A DNA stretch of 64,000 nucleotides from Deferribacter autotrophicus (lineage in GTDB: Bacteria; Chrysiogenota; Deferribacteres; Deferribacterales; Deferribacteraceae): positions 62,001 through 126,000 of the forward strand of contig NZ_VFJB01000009.1 in assembly GCF_008362905.1 (NCBI RefSeq), written 5' to 3'. Numbering within the stretch: the stretch's first letter is position 1; each line of letters starts with the position of its first letter. Below the pieces are notes generated by a model. It was given only the letters and a program-made list of their open reading frames with translations. It did no database searches and had not been told where the DNA came from. Positions 1 to 10,021 of the stretch are shown here, in pieces. The position numbers and the translations under genes are program-made.

Positions 1-315
1 TCTGTCACAACTCCAATAGCAATGGGAATCTCTGAAAAAATAGGTGGAATCCCTTCTCTTACTGCAGCCATTGTAATTGCTACAGGCGTTCTTGGAGCAG
101 TCATCGGACCCGCATTTCTAAAACTTACAGGAATTAAAAATAAAATAGCTATCGGACTTGCTATCGGAAGTGCCTCCCATGGTATCGGCACAGCCAGAGC
201 CTTTGAAGAAGGTGAATTGGAAGGAGCATCAAGCTCTCTTGCCATCTGCCTAAATGGAATTGCAACTGCTATCTTTACACCAATCATTTTTTACATTATT
301 TATAAGTTGCTATGA
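1..315 (+). CDS. lrgB: LrgB/CidB-family membrane protein, C-terminal part (5' end outside window)
   Basis: The reading frame is open from base 1, so the gene begins upstream; 104 residues are visible. The opening residues SVTTPIAMGISEKIGGIPSL match the conserved SVTTPIA-xxIG-G-PSLTA stretch of the LrgB/CidB family. Hydrophobic segments typical of the C-terminal membrane part follow, and a conserved SHGIGTARA segment lies near residue 58. The family works with LrgA/CidA in murein-hydrolase control and in pyruvate/glycolate export. The stop overlaps the next start as ATGA, so the two genes are probably cotranscribed. An lrgA partner, if present, lies outside the window. Confidence 0.85.
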   Translation, partial: SVTTPIAMGISEKIGGIPSLTAAIVIATGVLGAVIGPAFLKLTGIKNKIAIGLAIGSASHGIGTARAFEEGELEGASSSLAICLNGIATAIFTPIIFYIIYKLL

Positions 316-1067
316 AAATTTCTGAATATTTGGTAGACAAATACAAAATCTCCAAAAGACTTGCAAAAAAATATATTAAAGAAGGACTTGTCTTTGTTGA
401 TCAAAAAATTATCAAGAAAGACTTCGAAATTTCAAACAACTCAAAAATTGTACTCAATGTAAACCAAAAAACATTTGACTATAATATCAATGATTTTTTA
501 ATAAAAAAATACGATGATATTCTTTTTTTGTATAAACCACCTTTCATGCACACAGAACGTTTGAGAATTGAAGATGACCTAACAATTTCTGATATAGTAA
601 ACAAAGAATTTCCAGAGTACACCCTTATTTCAAGACTTGACTTTGAAACAGATGGAGTAATTGGAGCAATAAAAAAAGATTATATTATTGAAATAATGCA
701 AAAAAAATATTATGCAGTTGTGGAAGGAAATTTCCAAAAAGAAGTAAAATTGAGCAAAAAAATCGATTATAAAAAACGTAAAAAAGTAAAAGTGTTAGAA
801 GAAGATGATAAAAATGAAACGATTATAAGACCATTAAATTTTAATAACGGTTTTAGTCTCGTAGAAATAACTCTTGAAAAAGCCAAAAGACATCAGATTA
901 GAGCATATCTCTCTTATCTTGGCCACCCTATTTTGGGAGATAAACTTTATGGTGGAATCCCTTATAACAGAATGATGCTTTCCTGCATCTACACAAAAAT
1001 CAATGAATTTGAAGCCTATTCACTAAATAAAAATAACTTTCTCAAAATCTTCAATCAACTAATTTAA
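312..1067 (+). CDS. RluA-family RNA pseudouridine synthase with S4 domain
   Basis: The protein has 251 residues. An S4 RNA-binding domain occupies about residues 1-50 (SKRLAKKYIKEGLVFVD). The catalytic loop SRLDFETDG carries the Asp expected of the RluA family near residue 110, and the C-terminal family motif HQIRAYLSYLGHPILGDKLY is near residue 195. It should convert a uridine in rRNA or tRNA to pseudouridine; the exact site cannot be read from sequence. It is shorter than RluC/RluD (about 310-330 residues), mainly through a compact linker. It overlaps the upstream gene by 4 nt and its 3' end overlaps the convergent tonB-like gene by 17 nt. Confidence 0.85.
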   Translation: MKISEYLVDKYKISKRLAKKYIKEGLVFVDQKIIKKDFEISNNSKIVLNVNQKTFDYNINDFLIKKYDDILFLYKPPFMHTERLRIEDDLTISDIVNKEFPEYTLISRLDFETDGVIGAIKKDYIIEIMQKKYYAVVEGNFQKEVKLSKKIDYKKRKKVKVLEEDDKNETIIRPLNFNNGFSLVEITLEKAKRHQIRAYLSYLGHPILGDKLYGGIPYNRMMLSCIYTKINEFEAYSLNKNNFLKIFNQLI

Positions 1068-1857
1068 ACAAAACAGGAACTTTAATTTCAATTTTATCAT
1101 ATTCATGTGACGGATATCTTACTGCCTTAAGTGTTTTTATTGCAGCTTTCTTCAAAATTTCTTTTCCATCTTTCTTGAGAACTTCATATGATACCAAGTT
1201 TCCATCCCTATCAATTGATAACTGAAATAAGAAATATCCTTCATACCCCCTTTTCCTGGCAATATAAGGATATTCGATTTTATCCGAAATCAAACGAATA
1301 ACCCTTTCTCTATAAATTGAAATAATTTTTGGGTCTATAGTTTTGACATACTCAAACTGGGCAATCCTTTTAATTTGTTTTATTCCCTTTACTTTTCTTT
1401 CAACACCGTTTTTTACGTTAATATCGTTCTCATCTGAATCTTTTTTTACAATTTTTTGTTTTAAATCTATTACTTTTGTAACCTTTTTTTCTAAAATAGT
1501 ATTTTTATTAACTATTAAACCGTTATCACTTTTCTTTTTTATATTTTCAGTAAAATGTTCATGCTGTTTTGTAGATATTTTAGTTCTATTCCTAATATTT
1601 TTTTCTTTTTTTATCTTCAAATTGCGGTTTAGGTTATTATTAAACTCATTACTTTTTTTTGTGCTATTTTTATCGATTCTTTTTTTGAATTGTATAACAC
1701 ATTGTGTTTTTTTTATTGTTACGAACGACAGAGAAATATAATTGTTATTTAATCGTTTGAAATCATTTTCATACTTAAAAAAACTAAATAAAACTAAATG
1801 CACAAAAATAGATACGAGTAAAAAAGGGAGCAATGCTCCCCTAAACCTAAAACTCAT
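1051..1857 (-). CDS. tonB: TonB-family energy transducer
   Basis: This 268-residue protein has one N-terminal membrane anchor (about residues 9-28). A long, strongly Lys/Asn-charged periplasmic linker follows instead of the usual Pro-rich one. The C-terminal TonB domain spans about residues 190-268 (YPYIARKRGYEGYFLFQLSI, then a repeated beta-strand pattern ending VPVLFKLVD). TonB transmits proton-motive force from ExbBD to outer-membrane receptors. Its start overlaps the end of the receptor gene by 11 nt with little Shine-Dalgarno sequence, which suggests translational coupling. No exbB or exbD is in the window. The low-complexity linker makes orthology uncertain, but the function is well supported by context. 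Confidence 0.85.
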   Translation of the reverse strand: MSFRFRGALLPFLLVSIFVHLVLFSFFKYENDFKRLNNNYISLSFVTIKKTQCVIQFKKRIDKNSTKKSNEFNNNLNRNLKIKKEKNIRNRTKISTKQHEHFTENIKKKSDNGLIVNKNTILEKKVTKVIDLKQKIVKKDSDENDINVKNGVERKVKGIKQIKRIAQFEYVKTIDPKIISIYRERVIRLISDKIEYPYIARKRGYEGYFLFQLSIDRDGNLVSYEVLKKDGKEILKKAAIKTLKAVRYPSHEYDKIEIKVPVLFKLVD

Positions 1858-3826
1858 AAATATATTTTAAAGTAACTTTATAATTTCTTTCTGGCATTGG
1901 GTAACCTTTAACATATTCATAATTTTCATTAAATAGATTATCAACTACTGCAGTACCCAACAGTTTCCCATAAAATTTATTCTCATAAATTTTCTGCTCA
2001 ACATTCAATGTTGCTACAGTAAAACTACCTAATTTCATTCTTTCTGAAAACAAAGTAGCGGGATCATAATATTCTATATCTTGTTCACCTGTATATGCAA
2101 AATTTAGCCTAATTGAAGTACCAAGATCATAATGAGAAAAATATAATCCATAATTTGCCTGCAATCTTGATACATAAAGCAATTTCTCATCATTATCTTC
2201 ATCCCGAAATTTATCAAAATATGTTACATTAAAATAAGGTTCCAATATAAAAGGCCATTCTAATAGTTCTCCAATATCCCATTTAAAATTTATCTCACTA
2301 CCACGGAAAGTAGCCTTACCTTTATTTATCCAAGTCTTATAAGCTCCTGTATACTCTACCACTATTTTATCTTTATATTTTGTATAAAAATGGGTATACG
2401 AAAAACTTAGCCCTTTATTGTTGTAATCAAAACCAGCTTCATATGTCCTACTTTTTTCCGGATTAAGATCAGGATTACCCTTATAAGGAGTTCCCCAAAC
2501 AGAATAATCAGCATTCATCTGATCAGCTTGTGGTATTATGTAAGCTTCTCCATAATTAACTCTAAACTTAAAATGTTTATTTTTATTATAAGCTACCCCT
2601 GCACTGTAAATAACATTTGAAAAGTCTTCGCTACTTTCAGTCACATCATCCCTTAAAGGAGTATCATTTATTTTCAATTTAAACTTATCATACCTTATTC
2701 CACCAACAATCACTAATCTATTATTTATAAAAAAGAATTTTGGAATTAAAAATAAACCATAATTTTTATATAGACTATCCGGTGAATAAGGAGCTACACT
2801 GTCAGAATTTCTATTTTCATTTTCATATTTATTATAATCAACACCTGTAACAATTTTTAATATATTATTCTCCATACTAAAAGTACACTGAGCACCTTCG
2901 AAGTTAGTCTTATACTTACTTTTTTCAGGAGAACCCCAATAATCATTTTTCAATTTATCATAATAGATATTCTCATCCACTCCCTTATAATATTTAAGTT
3001 TTAACTGTCCTAATTCATAAACACCTTCATAATCTAAATCTATTGATTTTAACATCTTTTCAGCTTCATCATCTTTATAATTAGAAGTAAAATTGTATTG
3101 ACTAGTTAATCCAATGTCATAACCATTATATATTTTATAAATGACACCAAATCGATGTCTTTTAAGATTATAACCAAAGTTTATACTAATATTATTAACT
3201 CCGTAGTCTGTATTTTCGTATTCGCCATGTGTTGTTGCATAATTGTCTCTTTTAACTTCTGTCCCTGAAAAAGAATAATCTAGTACACCAAGTTTCCCAC
3301 TTCCACCCAATGTCGACTCTAAATAACCAAAGCTACCTATTCCTTGCTCTATGAAAATATTTTTATTTTTACTACCTCTTTTGGTTATAATATTAATTAC
3401 ACCACCCATAGCAGCTGATCCATACTGAATACCTGCCGGTCCTCTTATAATCTCAATTCTTTCCACATTTTTAGTTAACAGTTTAGCTAAATTACCTGTT
3501 CCCGCTCTTCTTCCATCAACAAGAATAAGGATATGCCCTCTCAAATCAATCCCATGAGTATCACTGCGAAAGCCTCTGATGGCAACGGAAGTGCTTAAAC
3601 CAGGATAATTATGGATATGTCCTATATTAAGCTGTTTAAGTAAATCTGCGACATATTCGGTTCCATAGCTTTTAATCTCTTCTTCATCAAGCGTAATAAT
3701 ATTTTGTGTAAAAGCGCTTTTTTCTCCTTTAACTCTCTCAGCTGTAACTAAAACAACATCTGAAGCAGAATAACCATTTACAAATAAAAAAATAACCAAA
3801 AACAATGTATAACATAGTTTTTTCAT
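1847..3826 (-). CDS. btuB: TonB-dependent outer-membrane receptor, probable cobalamin receptor (BtuB-like)
   Basis: The protein has 659 residues. A signal peptide covers residues 1 to about 20. The plug domain spans about residues 25-150: a TonB-box-like DVVLVTAERV segment, IRGFRSD, VLILVDGRR-like ILILVDGRRAG, VERIEIIRGPAGIQYGSAAM and GGVINIITKRG. A 22-strand-type barrel rich in aromatic residues follows and ends with a terminal Phe (YIYEF), as the BAM machinery requires. The start follows a strong GGAGGAG site at about 3832-3840. The gene lies downstream of a cobalamin riboswitch and of btuFCD, which is the main argument that the ligand is vitamin B12 or a related corrinoid. The barrel alone does not identify the ligand. 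Confidence 0.85.
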   Translation of the reverse strand: MKKLCYTLFLVIFLFVNGYSASDVVLVTAERVKGEKSAFTQNIITLDEEEIKSYGTEYVADLLKQLNIGHIHNYPGLSTSVAIRGFRSDTHGIDLRGHILILVDGRRAGTGNLAKLLTKNVERIEIIRGPAGIQYGSAAMGGVINIITKRGSKNKNIFIEQGIGSFGYLESTLGGSGKLGVLDYSFSGTEVKRDNYATTHGEYENTDYGVNNISINFGYNLKRHRFGVIYKIYNGYDIGLTSQYNFTSNYKDDEAEKMLKSIDLDYEGVYELGQLKLKYYKGVDENIYYDKLKNDYWGSPEKSKYKTNFEGAQCTFSMENNILKIVTGVDYNKYENENRNSDSVAPYSPDSLYKNYGLFLIPKFFFINNRLVIVGGIRYDKFKLKINDTPLRDDVTESSEDFSNVIYSAGVAYNKNKHFKFRVNYGEAYIIPQADQMNADYSVWGTPYKGNPDLNPEKSRTYEAGFDYNNKGLSFSYTHFYTKYKDKIVVEYTGAYKTWINKGKATFRGSEINFKWDIGELLEWPFILEPYFNVTYFDKFRDEDNDEKLLYVSRLQANYGLYFSHYDLGTSIRLNFAYTGEQDIEYYDPATLFSERMKLGSFTVATLNVEQKIYENKFYGKLLGTAVVDNLFNENYEYVKGYPMPERNYKVTLKYIYEF

Positions 3827-3925
3827 TGTATACTCCTCCTATTTAAATTTGTCGAAAATGTACTTTCAATAATACGCTGCCTATTTTTTGTTTTAAGAAA
3901 GTAAGAAGATAAAAAAATAGATTAT

Positions 3926-3949
3926 TTATGAACTATTCAGTCTGCACAT
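3926..3949 (-). CDS. Possible 7-codon leader peptide after the cobalamin riboswitch
   Basis: On the minus strand a perfect AAGGAGGT (plus-strand complement 3955-3962) stands 5 nt before ATG at 3949. The frame reads MCRLNSS and stops at 3926. The Shine-Dalgarno sequence lies in one arm of a small hairpin (3954-3980), so its exposure could depend on the riboswitch fold. Receptor translation has its own strong site 100 nt further on, so this would be a true leader ORF. Only the start signal and spacing support translation; the peptide resembles nothing known to me. Confidence 0.35.
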   Translation of the reverse strand: MCRLNSS

Positions 3950-3953
3950 CACG

Positions 3954-3980
3954 CACCTCCTTATCCTCGTAAGGTTAGTG
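3954..3980 (-). promoter_or_regulatory. Hairpin masking the Shine-Dalgarno sequence of the leader ORF
   Basis: Minus-strand transcript order is CAC-taa-CCTTA-cgagga-TAAGG-ag-GTG. The second arm contains most of AAGGAGGTG, so when folded it hides the ribosome-binding site of the 7-codon ORF. It follows directly on the riboswitch core, where expression-platform hairpins usually lie. That this is the regulatory switch is inference. Confidence 0.4.
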
Positions 3981-4138
3981 CCGAGAACTTCTGGCTGGGT
4001 CTCCTGGCTCGCCTTCATCCTACTCACCCGCCTTCCCATCCGACCGCGCGGACAGTGGCTTAATGGGCTTTCGTCAGGCTCACAGTTGCGGGACAGCGCC
4101 GGATTTTCACCGGACTTCCCCTACACCAGAAGCATCGA
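3963..4138 (-). promoter_or_regulatory. Cobalamin (B12) riboswitch
   Basis: Read on the minus strand, the segment contains the B12 box GCCACTG (plus-strand complement 4053-4059). It also has the upstream family elements GGTGTAGGGGAAGTCCGGTG and GCTGTCCCGCAACTGTGA, and downstream GATGGGAAGGCGGGTGAGTA and GAGCCAGGAGACC. All are characteristic of adenosylcobalamin-class riboswitches. Binding of the cofactor should lower expression of the downstream receptor and TonB genes. The 5' end almost touches the btuD stop codon, so the aptamer can be read through from btuFCD or from a promoter inside btuD. The local G+C content is much higher than in the flanks, as expected for a structured RNA. Confidence 0.93.
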
Positions 4139-4139
4139 C

Positions 4140-4895
4140 TTAAAAATATACAATATACTTTTCGTTATTTGAGAAACTTTTCAAAGGAATGTTATATAAA
4201 TTTTTCAACTTTTGTAAATTAAAATCTTCTATTCCATTCCAGATAAAATCGATTTTACCATCATTAAAAGCTATCAATTTATCAAAAACAGTTAATGCTT
4301 CATTTATATTATGCAAAATCACTATAAAAGTTATCTTTTTTTTCAACTCAACAAGTAAATCCAAAAAATCTTTTATATGCTTCAAATCAAGATTAGATGT
4401 GGGCTCATCCAATATTGCATATTTTGTCTCTTGGCACAAAACCTTTGCCAGATATGCCCGCTGAATCTCCCCATCGGAAAGCTCATACAACATTTTATCC
4501 CATTTATTATTTAAATCTACATTCTCCAATGCATGAAAAATTTTATCTTTGTCCTCACTATTCAATTCGAAAAAAACAGTTTTTTTATGTGGAAATCTCC
4601 CAAAAGAGACAAATTCATATACAGAAATATTATAGTCCCTCAATAATCTCTTATTCATGTAAGTAATTTTTTTACTTAAAGTATCATACTTGAGTTTTGT
4701 TATATCGGTTCCATCAATAGCAACTTTACCTGAATAGTTTCTTATCATGCCGGTTAAAATTTTTGCAAAAGTACTTTTACCACTTCCATTTGGGCCAATT
4801 AATACATGTAAATAATTATCTTCAATAATCATATTAGGAATTTCTAAACCAAACTCTTTATCATACGAAAAAGATAATCCATCAATTGATATCAC
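4140..4895 (-). CDS. btuD: ABC transporter ATPase of the B12/metallophore type (BtuD-like)
   Basis: A 251-residue ATPase with Walker A GPNGSGKST (about residues 34-42), signature LSDGEIQRAYLAKVL (about 138-152), Walker B YAILDEPTSNLD (about 158-169) and the switch His in ILHNINEAL. The order of elements and the length fit the FepC/BtuD/FecE subfamily. It overlaps the permease gene by 14 nt and completes a binding-protein / permease / ATPase set. The signature has Asp in place of the usual Gly (LSDGE), a known variant in this subfamily. The stop codon abuts the 5' end of the cobalamin riboswitch. Import of iron-siderophore cannot be excluded from sequence alone; the riboswitch favours corrinoids. 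Confidence 0.88.
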   Translation of the reverse strand: MISIDGLSFSYDKEFGLEIPNMIIEDNYLHVLIGPNGSGKSTFAKILTGMIRNYSGKVAIDGTDITKLKYDTLSKKITYMNKRLLRDYNISVYEFVSFGRFPHKKTVFFELNSEDKDKIFHALENVDLNNKWDKMLYELSDGEIQRAYLAKVLCQETKYAILDEPTSNLDLKHIKDFLDLLVELKKKITFIVILHNINEALTVFDKLIAFNDGKIDFIWNGIEDFNLQKLKNLYNIPLKSFSNNEKYIVYF

Positions 4896-5877
4896 TTCTA
4901 TGCTTCCTTAAAAGTATTATTAAAAAAGGACTTCCCAGCAAGGCAGTAATAACTCCCACTGGTATCTCCACCGGATAAAAGATGGTTTTAATCACTGTAT
5001 CTAAAACAATCAACATATTGCCACCTATAAAAAATGTCATCAAATATTGCATCTTGTAGTCCGTTTTCATAATAAGTCTGACAATATGAGGCATAACAAG
5101 CCCCACAAATCCGATGGCACCGCATTTTGAAACAACAGCAACGGTTATCATAGAACCCAAAATGTACTGGCGATAAATCAAATTTCTCACATCAACTCCT
5201 GTAGTTTGTGCAAAAGATTCCCCTATTCTGCAGATATTTAACTTATCCATATCCAAAAACATAAAAAATGATAACAAAACAATTATAAATAAAGAAAAAA
5301 CAGATTCATTTAAAGTAAGTCCACCGGTATTCCCCATATACCAGAGTAAGATATTTTTTACAAACCTATCACTCAAAAATACACTCATTACGGCAATTAC
5401 AGCACTAAAAAAAAAGCTAACCGCTACACCTGTAAGAATAAGACTTGAAATACCGATTTCATGTTTTTTAGTACCGAGATAAAGCACAAAGATAACGGTA
5501 GTAATTGAAATTATAATGCTCAACAAATATGAACCAACAATAAAATTACCAAAAAATATAACTCCAAAAATATATCCAAAAGCTGCAGCACCTGATATCC
5601 CAAATAGATAAGGATCAGCGAGAGGATTTCTTACGATTGTTTGAAAACTAAATCCCACCACCGATAAACCTGCTCCCACCATAAAATCAGCCAAAATTCT
5701 TGGAAGTCGAAGATGAAAAATTAAGAGTTTATTCTCTTCTTGAAAAATCTCTTTTATCTTCAGTAAATTTCCACCATATTTTAGCGAAATTAAAATAATA
5801 ATCAAAGTTATAAAAATAAAAATCAAAGCAAAAAAAGTTAATTTAAATCTTTTAATTTTTCCCTCAAATCTATGCAT
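4882..5877 (-). CDS. btuC: FecCD/BtuC-family ABC transporter permease
   Basis: A 331-residue, highly hydrophobic protein with about ten predicted membrane segments. It carries the family hallmarks LRLPRILADFMVGAGLSVVG near the N-terminus, VRNPLADPYLFGISGAAAFG near residue 90, and the coupling-helix region CGAIGFVGLVMPHIVRL near residue 252. Two copies should form the inner-membrane channel for the corrinoid delivered by BtuF. The gene overlaps btuF by 40 nt upstream and btuD by 14 nt downstream, so the three are translated as a tightly coupled operon. Confidence 0.9.
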   Translation of the reverse strand: MHRFEGKIKRFKLTFFALIFIFITLIIILISLKYGGNLLKIKEIFQEENKLLIFHLRLPRILADFMVGAGLSVVGFSFQTIVRNPLADPYLFGISGAAAFGYIFGVIFFGNFIVGSYLLSIIISITTVIFVLYLGTKKHEIGISSLILTGVAVSFFFSAVIAVMSVFLSDRFVKNILLWYMGNTGGLTLNESVFSLFIIVLLSFFMFLDMDKLNICRIGESFAQTTGVDVRNLIYRQYILGSMITVAVVSKCGAIGFVGLVMPHIVRLIMKTDYKMQYLMTFFIGGNMLIVLDTVIKTIFYPVEIPVGVITALLGSPFLIILLRKHRSDIN

Positions 5878-6656
5878 GCATCCACTATCCGATAGGAAGG
5901 CCTATTGTAAAGGTCAGGATCTACAATAAACAATTTCGAATTTAAAGAAAACCTTTTTATTACCTCTTTCATTAAATTGTTTTGCCTTTTATTCATCATA
6001 GACAGTATTATAATTTCAGGTTGCTTTTCTAACAAATATTCTCCGTTTATTTGTGAATATCCAACAAAATTATCAACAAGATTTTTAATTCCGGCACATC
6101 TTAATATCTCATCTATAAACGTTTTTTTGCCGGCAGCTATAAAAGGGGATACACTCACCAAAAAAATCCCATTATTTTTGATGTCGTTAAAACTCTTGCC
6201 ATAATATTTATCTATCTTTTCAATTAGCTTATCAGGGCTTTTGCCTGTAAGTTTTGCAATATCTCGAATAATGTATTTAATATCATTTACATTATTTGCA
6301 GAGTAAAATTTACTTTTTATATTCAATTCATCTAACTTAATCTTAATTGTTTTATCCATCCCCTCCTTCATTCCCAGAACTATATCAGGTTTTAAGATTA
6401 ATATCTTTTCAATACTGGGATTTATATAGCTCCCAATTTTCGTAACGTATTTTGCTTCTTCAGGGTAATTGCAAAATGTTGTATTGCCCACAAGCATATC
6501 GCCGGCACCAAGAGCAAAAATAATTTCGGTAATGCTTGGAGACAAAGATACAATTTTCAATCCATAGGCATCAAAAAATGTAAAAAATAAAAATAGAAAA
6601 ACAAAAAAACTGTGCCTTAAAATCCAAGTTTTAACAACCAATTTATTCAATATCAT
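5838..6656 (-). CDS. btuF: Periplasmic corrinoid-binding protein (BtuF-like)
   Basis: This is a class III periplasmic binding protein: a hydrophobic signal peptide, then LKIVSLSPSITEIIFALGAG, which is the classic start of the BtuF/TroA-like fold, then IGSYINPSIEKILILKPDIV. I place the start at the ATG at 6656, with AAGGGA 8 nt upstream and a normal signal peptide beginning MILNKLVVKTW. An in-frame ATG at 6683 is also possible; its nearest GAGG lies 10 nt upstream. The mature protein delivers cobalamin to BtuCD. No second riboswitch is visible upstream of this gene, so btuFCD may not be under direct riboswitch control. Confidence 0.87.
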   Translation of the reverse strand: MILNKLVVKTWILRHSFFVFLFLFFTFFDAYGLKIVSLSPSITEIIFALGAGDMLVGNTTFCNYPEEAKYVTKIGSYINPSIEKILILKPDIVLGMKEGMDKTIKIKLDELNIKSKFYSANNVNDIKYIIRDIAKLTGKSPDKLIEKIDKYYGKSFNDIKNNGIFLVSVSPFIAAGKKTFIDEILRCAGIKNLVDNFVGYSQINGEYLLEKQPEIIILSMMNKRQNNLMKEVIKRFSLNSKLFIVDPDLYNRPSYRIVDACIDLREKLKDLN

Positions 6657-7030
6657 TGGAAAATTCCCTTCGAACAAACACATAGGGCTTCATCCTCTAC
6701 CTCCTGAGCACCTTCCATGAACTTTATTGCTTACTAAATCATATACTATCAAACAAATAAAATTTGACAATTTCAAATTTTATTTCAAGGTACACAGCAA
6801 AACAATTTAATATCTACTGCCACAAAAATTGTCAGAAATAATAGATCGTATTTGGAAGGAAAAGCAATCTCATTAGACGCTACACGCCTTATTATAACCA
6901 TTTCCCCCAGATTTTTTATAAAATCAAGCACAAACCTGGGGATTTATTTATATACCTTTAAATAATTAGTTGACACTTTTACAGTGCCAATTAATCAAAA
7001 ACACCTTTAGAAGTCTTATAATGAATATAT
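6657..7030. other. Intergenic region upstream of btuF
   Basis: About 370 nt without a convincing gene. It holds a palindrome of the TTAGTT/AACTAA family (6965-6995, separate entry), a CCCCAG/CTGGGG inverted repeat at about 6904-6941 with an AT-rich loop, and an AGGAGG-like stretch on the minus strand near 6700 that may serve an alternative btuF start. No B12 box was found. The minus-strand btuFCD promoter must lie here unless ligA-ppsR transcription reads through. Confidence 0.5.
6965..6995. repeat. TTAGTT-type palindrome, copy 1
   Basis: A 13-bp stem with one mismatch and one G-T pair around loop TTTAC. The arms are ATTAGTTGACACT and AGTGCCAATTAAT. It shares its outer TTAGTT/AACTAA ends and inner CACT/AGTG with the palindromes in the fliE-flgC gap but has a different core, so it belongs to a dispersed hairpin family in this genome. 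Confidence 0.6.
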
Positions 7031-7882
7031 CTAAAAGAATTCCTGTTCTCTTCCGTAAATACTGCTTATGATTTCTCTGGCAGTTTCTTCTACAGATTTA
7101 TTTGTAGTATCCACAATATGCCACTGTCTATTCTTCTTCACCAGATCATACACAAATTCCAATTCTTCAAAAATTCTTCTTAAATCTGTATAGTTATTAT
7201 TTCCTCTATAATGTTTCATCCTTTCTTGACGTACTTTCTGTAAAACTTCAGGATCCATCACAAGACACACAATTTTTCTCTGATCAATTTTAAAAAGCTC
7301 TTTTGGCAAAGGTATCTCTGGCACAATGGGTATATTTACCACCTTATAACCAAGCTGAGCCAAGTAAAATGATGTGGGAGTCTTTGAAACTCTTGAAAGT
7401 CCCAAAATAACTATATCAGCCTCATTTAAGCCTTTTAAATTTTTGCCATCATCATGATTAATAGTAAATTCGATTGCCTCAATTCTCTTAAAATATTTAT
7501 CATCCACTCGTCTTAAAAGGTTTGGATTCTCAAGAGGTTTTGCATTCAAAAACTTTGAAAGTTTCTCTACTGGAGGTCCAAGTATATCAAAATGCATTAT
7601 ATCATACTCATGACAAAGCTCATGCATATATTTTCTTAACTCTTTTTTTACAAGAGTAAAAGCTACAAACCCTTTGTGTTCTCTAGCGCTTTTCAAAACC
7701 TTGTCTATCTGCTCAGTTGTATTTATTTTAGGATAAATAGTAAATCTTATATTATGTTCTTCAAACTGAATCAGACAAGCCCTCATCAAGTTTATTGCAC
7801 TTTGCCCCGTACCATCAGAAATAATAAAAATCCTTTTCACATTATCATTGCTCTTTCCTATAAAAACATCGATATTTTTCAT
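7031..7882 (-). CDS. ppsR: Pyruvate, phosphate dikinase regulatory protein (bifunctional kinase/pyrophosphorylase, DUF299)
   Basis: About 283 residues, the normal length for this family. N-terminal IFIISDGTGQSAINL and the P-loop-like GLSRVSKTPTSFYLAQLGYK near residue 165 are the family signatures; PEIPLPKELF follows. The enzyme phosphorylates PPDK or PEP synthase with ADP to inactivate it and reverses this by phosphorolysis, so it controls pyruvate-to-PEP flux. I chose the ATG at 7882, preceded by GGTGAG, over the upstream TTG at 7894 that would overlap ligA. It follows the ligA stop by 1 nt and is probably cotranscribed with it. Confidence 0.9.
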   Translation of the reverse strand: MKNIDVFIGKSNDNVKRIFIISDGTGQSAINLMRACLIQFEEHNIRFTIYPKINTTEQIDKVLKSAREHKGFVAFTLVKKELRKYMHELCHEYDIMHFDILGPPVEKLSKFLNAKPLENPNLLRRVDDKYFKRIEAIEFTINHDDGKNLKGLNEADIVILGLSRVSKTPTSFYLAQLGYKVVNIPIVPEIPLPKELFKIDQRKIVCLVMDPEVLQKVRQERMKHYRGNNNYTDLRRIFEELEFVYDLVKKNRQWHIVDTTNKSVEETAREIISSIYGREQEFF

Positions 7883-7883
7883 A

Positions 7884-9860
<1,977 letters not shown>

Positions 9861-9952
9861 TCACAACCAAACCTTAATTTTTATATTTCAATGTTATAGT
9901 TTTGATTTCTAAACCTATATTACTATCCAATAAATTAGATCGCTTCGCTAAC

Positions 9953-9986
9953 ATTTGCAATGACAAACAATTACGTCATTGCAAAT
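9953..9986. repeat. REP-like hairpin between ligA and the U32 gene
   Basis: A perfect 12-bp stem, ATTTGCAATGAC / GTCATTGCAAAT, surrounds a 10-nt loop. An imperfect outer stem is formed by GCTTCG at about 9941 and CGAAGT at about 10006. The 164-nt gap holds no other structure. A related phrase (GATTGCTTTGCTATCGCTC) occurs at about 19263, which suggests a dispersed element. Confidence 0.5.
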
Positions 9987-10021
9987 CGGCCGCAGGGCGG
10001 ACGAAGTAATCCCAAATTTAT

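Noticed and set aside
1343-1741. 132-codon plus-strand ORF opposite the tonB-like gene
   Set aside because: The Phe/Ser/Leu-rich product mirrors the Lys/Asn-rich TonB linker on the other strand; there is no ribosome-binding site.
3978-4172. 64-codon ORF on the plus strand over the riboswitch
   Set aside because: It lies antisense to a highly conserved cobalamin riboswitch and its codons simply mirror the structured RNA.
6657-7030. Second cobalamin riboswitch before btuF
   Set aside because: No GCCACTG box or other conserved aptamer segment could be found on either strand.
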